A DNA stretch of 14,175 bases from Rickettsiaceae bacterium. Its GTDB lineage: Bacteria; Pseudomonadota; Alphaproteobacteria; Rickettsiales; Rickettsiaceae. A model generated the notes under the pieces. It was not told the DNA's origin. It searched no databases and saw only the letters and a program-made list of their open reading frames with translations. Numbering within the stretch: position 1 is the first letter of the stretch; each line of letters begins with the position of its first letter. Below are positions 1-5,453 of this stretch, one piece after another. A program made the translations under genes and the position numbers. The DNA lies in assembly GCA_017995275.1 (NCBI GenBank), contig JAGOJE010000006.1, positions 1-14,175 of the forward strand, read 5' to 3'.

Positions 1-43
1 ACTATAGCTATAAAAAAGCTACTCAAGGCATGAAAAACGCTTC

Positions 44-72
44 TTGACTGAAGGTTGAAGCGCTCTTATAAT
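44..72 (+). promoter_or_regulatory. Strong sigma70-like promoter with no ORF downstream
   Basis: A -35 TTGACT (44-49) is separated by exactly 17 bp from a consensus -10 TATAAT (67-72). Transcription would begin near 79. No protein-coding gene starts within the next kilobase, so any transcript would be non-coding or would read into the repeat array. The -35 lies inside one arm of a long inverted repeat (44-60 with 99-115). A competing short hairpin, CGCTTC 38-43 with GAAGCG 57-62, also overlaps the promoter. The match is visible; activity is inferred. Confidence 0.5.
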
Positions 73-115
73 GCCACAATGAAAGGTTGCACAAAAAACT
101 TCAACCTCTAGTCAA
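44..115. repeat. Long inverted repeat, 17-bp arms
   Basis: TTGACTGAAGGTTGAAG (44-60) is nearly the reverse complement of CTTCAACCTCTAGTCAA (99-115), with 15 of 17 positions pairing around a 38-nt centre. Just downstream, GTCAAT (111-116) and ATTGAC (122-127) form a second small inverted repeat around five T. The arms overlap the promoter at 44-72. This could be an operator, the terminus of an old mobile element or part of a structured RNA. The sequence does not decide between these. Confidence 0.45.
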
Positions 116-122
116 TTTTTTA

Positions 123-151
123 TTGACAGCTTAACTTATGGTGTTTACACT
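123..151 (+). promoter_or_regulatory. Second sigma70-like promoter in the same gene-free region
   Basis: A perfect -35 TTGACA (123-128) is followed after 17 bp by TACACT (146-151), a 4 of 6 match to the -10 consensus. It is in tandem with the better promoter at 44-72 and likewise has no ORF behind it. A transcript starting near 158 would run through 160-244 into the hairpin at 245-266 and then the repeats. Confidence 0.4.
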
Positions 152-244
152 AAAAATGTAACGTGGTGAATTTATCATAACAGAACTTGCCCAAGTCTAG
201 ATTATACGCCGCGTTACGCTACTTCTATAATGCGCTTGACCCGT

Positions 245-266
245 AAGGGGTGACTCTGCACCCCTT
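245..266. repeat. Perfect hairpin at the left edge of the repeat array
   Basis: AAGGGGTG (245-252) and CACCCCTT (259-266) are perfect complements around a 6-nt loop. The right arm abuts the first GTCATTCC of the array at 267. No T-run follows, so it is not a classical rho-independent terminator. It could still form the 3' end of a transcript from the two upstream promoters. Confidence 0.45.
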
Positions 267-855
267 GTCATTCCTGCCTTGAGCAGGAATCCAGCTTTAA
301 AACCCAGTCCGAAGGACTCATTATTAATGGATCCCCGCATGCGCGAGGATGACATTTGGAACAACGACTCGCAACCCTTGTCATTCCTGCCTTGAGCAGG
401 AATCCAGATTAAAAACCCAGTCCGAAGGACTCATTATTAATGCATCCCCCCATATGCGAGGATGACATTTGGAACAACGACTCGCAACCCTTGTCATTCC
501 TGCCTTGAGCAGGAATCTAGATTAAAAACCTCTCCGAAGGACTCATTATTAATGGATCCCCGCATGCGCGAGGATGACATTTGGAACAACGACTCGCAAC
601 CCCTGTCATTCCTGCCTTGAGCAGGAATCTAGATTAAAAACCTGTCCGAAGGACTCATTATTACTGGATCCCCGCATGCGCGAGGATGACATTTGGAGAA
701 ACACCTCTGCAACCCTTGTCATTCCTGCCTTGAGCAGGAATCTAGATTAAAAACCTGTCCGAAGGACTCATTATTAAAAAAGAGCAACAAATTGCCAGAT
801 TATAATGCTAGACCCCGGATCACGACCCCGCCGCGCTTGGTCTGTCCGGGATGAC
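267..855 (+). repeat. Tandem array of ~113-bp palindromic repeat units (block 1)
   Basis: Units begin with GTCATTCC at 267, 380, 493, 605 and 718, with spacings of 113, 113, 112 and 113 bp. Each unit has a left hairpin ATTCCTGC/GCAGGAAT and a middle hairpin, typically AGTCC-GAA-GGACT. The right part is GGATCC...GCATGCG or CATATGCG, closing in GGATGAC. A linker of about 25 nt leads to the next unit. GTCAT at the start and ATGAC at the end form terminal inverted repeats. The fifth unit matches only to about 777, then changes to a variant ending CCGGGATGAC at 855. This style of MITE- or REP-like repeat is common in alphaproteobacterial intergenic DNA. No coding capacity is credible, although the repeats leave stretches open in several frames. 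Confidence 0.85.
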
Positions 856-866
856 AGTGCGTTTAT

Positions 867-974
867 GTCATTCCTGCGAAAGCAGGAATCCAGGCGTAAC
901 AAAGTGCCACGAAGTGGCTCATTATCAGCTAGACCCCGGATCAAAGCTCGCGAAGCTCACCCGCCCGGGATGAC
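867..974 (+). repeat. Variant copy of the palindromic repeat
   Basis: A single copy of the same architecture. The left hairpin is ATTCCTGC-GAAA-GCAGGAAT, the middle hairpin is GCCAC-GAA-GTGGC, and the right end is GACCCCGG...CCCGGGATGAC. GCTAGACCCCGGATCA occurs both here and near 807, so the right half belongs to the same subfamily as the tail of the preceding composite unit. Differences from block 1 preserve base pairing. Confidence 0.75.
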
Positions 975-1000
975 AGTAGTAGCATGCGCCCCCTTTTTTT

Positions 1001-1028
1001 ACCGATATCCCCCCATATGCAAGGATGA
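1001..1028 (+). repeat. Right-end fragment of the palindromic repeat
   Basis: ATCCCCCCATATGCAAGGATGAC (in two parts, ATCCCCCC at 1007-1014 and GGATGAC ending at 1028) matches the CATATG-type right end of a repeat unit. No left half is present, so it is a decayed copy. The stretch from 1029 to 1199 holds no further repeat. It appears to be the upstream region of the outer-membrane gene. Confidence 0.6.
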
Positions 1029-1166
1029 CAGCTGTTGCAAAAAAGTCACATCAAAAGAAAAACCTACTAAATCTTACCAGCTAGTAGCATTTTGTTCTGG
1101 AATAACATGCAAATAAATGTTACAAAGCAGCATGATCTCAAGAAAGATGTGTTTTTCTGGAGATTG

Positions 1167-1178
1167 ATTGTTAACAAT
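1167..1178. promoter_or_regulatory. 12-bp perfect palindrome upstream of the barrel gene
   Basis: ATTGTTAACAAT is a perfect palindrome 21 bp before the start codon of the outer-membrane gene. It sits just upstream of the ribosome binding site AAGGA (1189-1193). The position would suit an operator or an mRNA leader element. I could not identify a convincing -35/-10 pair for this gene. At this AT-richness a chance palindrome is possible. Confidence 0.3.
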
Positions 1179-1199
1179 TAGTTTATTTAAGGATTAATT

Positions 1200-2141
1200 A
1201 TGAAAAAATTATTACTCGCTTCTGCAGCTGTTGCTGCATTATCAACTTCAGCTTTCGCTGCTGATGATAGCATGTTCTACCTAAGAGGTGACTTCGGTTT
1301 CCATATGCTTAGTAAAGGCAAAAAAACTATAACAGATACTAGCCATGTTCCTACTGGTACTCCTGATGTGAAAATATTCGATAGCAAAATGAAGGCAAAA
1401 AATCTACCTTCATTGGAATTCGGTATTGGTTACAATGTAATGGAAAATGTAAGGGCTGAACTTGTATATTCTTACCTATTCAACGTAACAACAAAAGGTT
1501 CTGATAACAAAACAATCGGTAACTATTTGGGTGCTCCTACTCTCAACGCTGGCGCTGTTGTTGCTGGCTCTTACACATATCCAGGCACTGTTGTTGCTGC
1601 TGGCGGTAATGTTCTCGATGTTTATACAAATAAAAATTTCACAAATAAAGCTAAAACAAGCATTCAAGCTCTTATGGTGAAAGGTTATTATGATGTTGCT
1701 GAACTAGGCTTTGCTCAAATTTTCGTTGGCGTTGGTATTGGTATGTCTCAAATTACAACTAAACACAGCCAGTCTGCTGATAAAGTACAATTTGAAAGTG
1801 CTGCTGCCTTAGCTAATGGTGCCAATGCTATTTACCCAGAGGCTGTAACTGGCATAACTCCAACAGGTGCTGTTAACGTTCAAGTTAGAGGAACTGCTGC
1901 TGGTACTCCTGGAAATGGAACAACCAAAGAATCATGGACAGTTAAAGAAAAGAAAAAGAACAATTTGACATGGTCAGTTGCTCTTGGTTCTGCCTTTGAT
2001 GTTACAGATTCAGTAAAAATTGATCTTCAGTACAACTTCCAAGATTTTGGTAAATCTTCTGGTAAAGGTACAAATGCTAAACTCAATAAATCTGCATTCC
2101 GTACACATTCTATCAAAGCTGGTGTAAGGTTCGCTATATAA
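1200..2141 (+). CDS. Outer-membrane beta-barrel surface protein
   Basis: The product (313 aa) starts with a classical Sec signal peptide: MKK, a hydrophobic run, and AFA before AD, with cleavage after about residue 20. The mature protein shows alternating polar/hydrophobic strands and Gly/aromatic-rich segments such as LEFGIGYNV and VDLQYNF-like stretches. It ends in a C-terminal strand finishing AGVRFAI, as expected for a BAM-inserted barrel. The length and plan fit an 8-stranded Opa/Adr-like or rickettsial surface-antigen barrel with long exposed loops. The Ala/Gly/Thr-rich stretch around residues 110-140 and the region around 190-240 look like such loops. AAGGA lies 6 nt before the ATG. 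The gene has its own terminator and is bracketed by two blocks of direct repeats. Exact family membership and any adhesin role are inference; the exported-barrel call is firm. Confidence 0.82.
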   Translation: MKKLLLASAAVAALSTSAFAADDSMFYLRGDFGFHMLSKGKKTITDTSHVPTGTPDVKIFDSKMKAKNLPSLEFGIGYNVMENVRAELVYSYLFNVTTKGSDNKTIGNYLGAPTLNAGAVVAGSYTYPGTVVAAGGNVLDVYTNKNFTNKAKTSIQALMVKGYYDVAELGFAQIFVGVGIGMSQITTKHSQSADKVQFESAAALANGANAIYPEAVTGITPTGAVNVQVRGTAAGTPGNGTTKESWTVKEKKKNNLTWSVALGSAFDVTDSVKIDLQYNFQDFGKSSGKGTNAKLNKSAFRTHSIKAGVRFAI

Positions 2142-2172
2142 TTTGAATCTTCTCTTGCTGTAATAGGTGAAA

Positions 2173-2208
2173 GAATGAAGGGGCCCTCCGGGGCTCCTTT
2201 TTTCATTC
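2173..2208 (+). terminator. Rho-independent terminator of the barrel gene
   Basis: AAGGGGCCC (2178-2186) pairs with GGGCTCCTT (2191-2199), including one G-U pair, around loop TCCG. A run of six T covers 2198-2203. Flanking GAATG and CATTC could lengthen the stem with a bulge. It starts 36 bp after the stop at 2141 and separates the gene from the second repeat block. Confidence 0.8.
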
Positions 2209-2221
2209 CGCCTCCTTTTAT

Positions 2222-2607
2222 CTCATTCCGGCCGAAGAGCCGGAATCTAGGTAAAAAAAAGAGCCACGAAGTGGCGCGTTTAATGCTGGATCCCCGCATG
2301 CGCGAGGATGACATTTGCAACAACGACTCGCAACCCCTGTCATTCCGGCCGAAGAGCCGGAATCTAGGTAAAAAAAAAAGAGCCACGAAGTGGCGCGTTT
2401 AATGCTGGATCCCCCCATATGCGAGGATGACATTTGGAGAAACACCTCTGCAACCCCTGTCATTCCTGCCTTGAGCAGGAATCTAGATTAAAAACCCAGT
2501 CCGAAGGACTCATTATTACTGGATCCCCGCATGCGCGAGGATGACATTTGCAACAACGACTCGCAACCCCTGTCATTCCGGCCGAAGAGCAGGAATCTAG
2601 GTAAAAA
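2222..2607 (+). repeat. Second tandem block of the palindromic repeat (block 2)
   Basis: Units begin at 2222, 2339, 2459 and 2572, with spacings of 117, 120 and 113 bp, in the same orientation as block 1. The first two carry the left hairpin ATTCCGGC/GCCGGAAT and middle hairpin GCCAC-GAA-GTGGC, with 8-10 A before it. The third is a block-1-type unit with ATTCCTGC/GCAGGAAT and AGTCC-GAA-GGACT. The fourth is truncated after GTAAAAA at 2607. Its left hairpin is chimeric, with a GGCC-type left arm and a GCAGGAAT right arm. Reading frames that run through this block on both strands are repeat artefacts. Confidence 0.85.
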
Positions 2608-2638
2608 GTCGAAAGTTCAATTCTCTCTAGCGGCACCA
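2608..2638 (+). pseudogene. 3'-end fragment of a tRNA gene
   Basis: The 31 nt from 2608 read as variable-loop GTC, T-arm GAAAG-TTCAATT-CTCTC (4 of 5 stem pairs), acceptor strand TAGCGGC, discriminator A and an encoded CCA. A T-run at 2640-2646 follows, as after many tRNA genes. The matching 5' acceptor GCCGCTA, D-arm and anticodon arm are absent. The sequence immediately upstream is instead a truncated palindromic repeat. The identity is undetermined; the layout resembles tRNA-Thr. It is either a tRNA gene broken by repeat-mediated rearrangement or a duplicated tRNA 3' end of the attachment-site kind. It is not a functional tRNA as it stands. Confidence 0.55.
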
Positions 2639-2721
2639 GTTTTTTTAAAATATATTCTTTTTTGTAGATTCTATGATATTTTAGCAGTACAATATCACCT
2701 TTAAAGTATAGAACATATAAT

Positions 2722-3290
2722 ATGTGGCCGCTTGATCCTATGTTACGTTTTGCAGCTAAAAATGGTTTGACAACATTAGCAGAAATCTTTCTTTACTTTG
2801 GTGCAGATGTGAATAGCAAGACCTACTTTGATCGCTCAAGAGATAGTGTTTTAATGCTTGCAGTAAAGTCTAAAAACAAAGAAATGTTAGATTAATACTT
2901 GGTGAAAAGAACCTTAAAATTAATGAGGAAAATGCCTCTGGACTAACAGCTCTGCTTACTGCATTTAAGGTGAAAGAGGGGAAGGACAATTATGCAATAA
3001 ATGCTATAATAAGCAAAGGCGCAGATGTGAATCACGTAAGTAAGATAAATGGACTTACTCCACTTACTTATGCAGTGTCAATTGGTGATGCCGATATGAC
3101 AAAAAATCTTCTCCAGAATGGTGCTAAGATAGATTTAGAAGATAATTTTGGATGTACGCCTTTGCAAATGGTTGAAGATATAGCAAAGTCAAATCCTGAT
3201 ATAATAAGAATTTTTGCCGAATATTGTACTCCAGAAAATGAAAAATGCCCCCCTAATACGAAGACGAGATCTAGAGGTAAGTCTGTATAA
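2722..3290 (+). pseudogene. Ankyrin-repeat protein gene with a frameshift
   Basis: ATG at 2722 opens a frame encoding ankyrin-type sequence (LRFAAKNGLTTLAEIFLYFG, then GADVN). It stops at TAA 2893-2895 after 57 codons. The next frame, from about 2892, continues without a gap in the same fold (LILGEKNLKIN), then NGLTPLTYAVSIGDADMTKNLL and GCTPLQM, to a stop at 3290. Restoring one T in GATTA at 2890-2894 would join them as KEMLD-LIL, giving about 189 aa and roughly five ankyrin repeats. The only usable start for the 3' part alone is a GTG at 2970 without a clear ribosome binding site. Ankyrin repeats mediate protein binding and in intracellular bacteria are often effectors; that role is inference. 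A one-base sequencing error is the alternative to true gene decay. It ends 3 bp before the convergent cysQ-like gene. Confidence 0.7.
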
Positions 3291-3293
3291 ATC

Positions 3294-4055
3294 CTACTTT
3301 TTACCCCTTGCGATAAAACCTAAATTCAGCAATTTAGGTTTTCCATATTTCATAACATTGCCTTCTATGTCAAAAATATTTCCACCAGTGGCTTTTATTA
3401 TAGCATGACCAGCTGCTATGTCCCATTCCATGGTCTGGCCGAATCTTGGATATACATCCACAGAACCATCAGCAACTAAACATAGCTTGATTGAACTAGG
3501 AATACGTATAACTTCGCTCACTTTGTCATCTTCTATGAATTTTTTCACTTCCGCACTCATAGAGTGTGAACTTACGGCCGCAACCCTTGTTTCTTTATTA
3601 TCCCGCGTGATTTCTGATGTTATATCAACACCATCCTTTTCAACTCTTAAAATCTTATTCTCATCGGTATAATGTAGCAATTTTAAAGATGGACGATAGA
3701 TAAAGCCAAAACTAGGTTCTCCATTTTCTATAAGACCAATATTTACGGTATAAGTACTCTCGCCCCTTATGTAGCTTTTTGTTCCATCTATAGGGTCCAC
3801 AAGCCAGAAAGTTTTATCCCTTAGGCCATTTTGATAATCATCTAAATCACTACCCTCTTCAGATATAACAAGAATCTTGGGAGTTAAAGTTGATAGCCCC
3901 TCAAATATATGAGCACTAACCATTTTATCCACCTTTGTTACTGGGGAATCATCACTTTTAAGCTCAATATCCAAATTGTCATTTTGGTGATAATCAGCAA
4001 TTACCCCAGCAGAAATGATTATGCTTTTGATTTTTTCTATCACATCTTGCTTCAT
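3294..4055 (-). CDS. cysQ: 3'(2'),5'-bisphosphate nucleotidase, CysQ-like (inositol monophosphatase superfamily)
   Basis: A 253-aa soluble enzyme of the Mg-dependent phosphatase superfamily. Visible motifs are ISEEGSD (residues 64-70, metal-binding Glu), DPIDGT (87-92) and WDIAAG (211-216). These are the three signature metal and catalytic elements. The stretch SSIKLCLVADGSVDVYPR (187-204) and the ending LNLGFIARG favour CysQ over a true inositol phosphatase. CysQ removes the 3' phosphate of PAP to give AMP. In an organism without obvious sulfate assimilation, PAP would come mainly from holo-ACP synthesis using CoA; that is inference. The ATG overlaps the stop of fumC as ATGA (4052-4055), implying translational coupling. 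The gene is the last of the minus-strand set and ends in an internal hairpin. Confidence 0.85.
   Translation of the reverse strand: MKQDVIEKIKSIIISAGVIADYHQNDNLDIELKSDDSPVTKVDKMVSAHIFEGLSTLTPKILVISEEGSDLDDYQNGLRDKTFWLVDPIDGTKSYIRGESTYTVNIGLIENGEPSFGFIYRPSLKLLHYTDENKILRVEKDGVDITSEITRDNKETRVAAVSSHSMSAEVKKFIEDDKVSEVIRIPSSIKLCLVADGSVDVYPRFGQTMEWDIAAGHAIIKATGGNIFDIEGNVMKYGKPKLLNLGFIARGKK
3315..3342. terminator. Perfect 12-bp hairpin inside the 3' end of the cysQ-like gene
   Basis: AAAACCTAAATT (3315-3326) and AATTTAGGTTTT (3331-3342) are perfect complements around a 4-nt loop. Both strands end the stem in TTTT, so it could act as a bidirectional terminator for the convergent ankyrin gene (ends 3290) and cysQ-like gene (ends 3294). 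It lies within the last codons of the latter, encoding KPKLLNLGF. No T-run follows beyond the stem, so termination strength is uncertain. Confidence 0.45.
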
Positions 4056-5428
4056 ATCATTTCCTCTGGTTTTACATATTCATCAAACTCTTCTTCAGTA
4101 AGAATACCAAGGCTAGTTGCAGCCTCCTTTAAGGTAATATTTTGGCTATGAGCTTTTTTTGCTATTTTTGCCGCATTGTCATAGCCAATATGCCTGTTAA
4201 GTGCAGTTACTAACATCAAAGAATTCCCAACAAGCTCATTTATTCTAGCTAAATTTGGAGTAATGCCACTTATGCAATTATCAGCAAAACTAACCATGGA
4301 ATCAGAAAGAAGATTCACAGATTGCAAAATATTATGGATTATAACAGGCTTGAATACATTAAGTTCAAGATGACCGCTCGAGCCGGCAATAGTTACAGTC
4401 ATGTGATTGCCCATCACTTGAGCACATACCATAGTAACGGCCTCGCATTGCGTGGGGTTTACTTTGCCAGGCATTATGGATGACCCAGGCTCATTTTCTG
4501 GTAAGTTTAACTCAGAAAGACCGCATCTAGGCCCAGAACCTAGCAACCTTATGTCATTCGCTATTTTCATAAGCCCCACAGCAAGCACATTAAGAGCTCC
4601 AGAAAATTCAACCATAGAATCGTTAGAAGCAAGAGCTTCAAACTTGTTCTCAGCTGTAACAAATGGTAAAGATATAGCCTTTGACACCTCTTGAGCGAAT
4701 AACTGCGCGAATCCTTCTGGGCAGTTAATTCCAGTGCCAACTGCTGTACCACCTTGCGCTAAATAATAAAGCCTTGTAAGCGAGGCCTTTACCCTCTGGA
4801 TATTGTAAGTCATTTGGCTTTTATATCCAGAAAATTCCTGCCCTAAAGTTATAGGAGTAGCATCCTGCAAATGCGTGCGCCCTATTTTCACTATATTCTT
4901 CCAATCAGAAGATTTTTTTGCAAGCTCATGTTCTAGTTTTTCCATAGCAGGTATCAAGCGATTCACAGCCGATGTAACAACAGCTATATTCATAGCCGTT
5001 GGAAAAGAATCATTCGAAGATTGCGCCATATTTACATGATCGTTAGGGTGAACAGGAGATTTTGTTCCCTTCTTCCCTATGAGTGATTCATTGGCAATAT
5101 TCGCTATAACTTCGTTCATATTCATATTAGTTTGCGTACCAGAACCAGTTTGCCAAACCGCCAAAGGAAATTCTGAATCAAATTCGCCAGCTAGAACTCT
5201 ATCCGCAGCATTTGTTATAGCCTTGAAGACTTCGTCTTTCAAATAACCCAATTTAAAATTAGAAATTGCAGCGCATTTTTTCAGTAAAGCAAGAGCTTTT
5301 ATAAGCTCCATAGGCATTTTTTCTGAACCTATTTTGAATTTCTCCAGTGATCTTTGCGTAGAAGCTCCGAAATAATGCTTCTCTTCTACTTCTATTTCCC
5401 CAAAGGAATCTGTTTCAATACGATTCAT
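4052..5428 (-). CDS. fumC: Class II fumarate hydratase
   Basis: A 458-aa protein close to the usual class II fumarase length. It converts fumarate and malate in the TCA cycle as a cytoplasmic tetramer. Diagnostic segments are present in order: TGSGTQTNMNMNEV (94-107), HPNDHVNMAQSSNDSFPTAM (127-146), GRTHLQDATPITLGQE (183-198) and the catalytic mobile loop GSSIMPGKVNPTQ (315-327). The loop serine, Lys and Asn are intact, as is the Thr-His pair. The loop distinguishes it from argininosuccinate lyase or adenylosuccinate lyase, and the Gly-Ser-Gly-Thr-Gln-Thr stretch from aspartase as far as can be judged. AGAGG sits 8 nt before the ATG at 5428. It follows the MHS carrier gene by 25 bp and overlaps the cysQ-like gene by 4 nt. 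Confidence 0.95.
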   Translation of the reverse strand: MNRIETDSFGEIEVEEKHYFGASTQRSLEKFKIGSEKMPMELIKALALLKKCAAISNFKLGYLKDEVFKAITNAADRVLAGEFDSEFPLAVWQTGSGTQTNMNMNEVIANIANESLIGKKGTKSPVHPNDHVNMAQSSNDSFPTAMNIAVVTSAVNRLIPAMEKLEHELAKKSSDWKNIVKIGRTHLQDATPITLGQEFSGYKSQMTYNIQRVKASLTRLYYLAQGGTAVGTGINCPEGFAQLFAQEVSKAISLPFVTAENKFEALASNDSMVEFSGALNVLAVGLMKIANDIRLLGSGPRCGLSELNLPENEPGSSIMPGKVNPTQCEAVTMVCAQVMGNHMTVTIAGSSGHLELNVFKPVIIHNILQSVNLLSDSMVSFADNCISGITPNLARINELVGNSLMLVTALNRHIGYDNAAKIAKKAHSQNITLKEAATSLGILTEEEFDEYVKPEEMI

Positions 5429-5453
5429 ATAACCGACCTCTTATCGCAATTAA

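Noticed and set aside
226..231. A third TATAAT as a promoter
   Set aside because: No -35-like sequence lies 16-18 bp upstream.
208..240. Possible 5' half of the broken tRNA (GCCGCGTTACGCTAC)
   Set aside because: Only the first few bases resemble the needed acceptor GCCGCTA, and no D-arm or anticodon arm follows.
267..777. CRISPR array
   Set aside because: Units are about 113 bp, nearly identical throughout, with no short repeat/unique spacer pattern and no cas genes.
805..1116. A 103-codon plus-strand ORF
   Set aside because: It runs through degenerate palindromic repeats; its Arg/Pro/Ser-rich product reflects the repeat sequence (SFLRKQESR type) and has no ribosome binding site.
2027..2463. 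Overlapping ORFs on both strands through repeat block 2
   Set aside because: Spacings of 117 and 120 bp keep frames open by chance; products are tandem translations of the repeat (FRPKSRNLGKKK type) with no domain.
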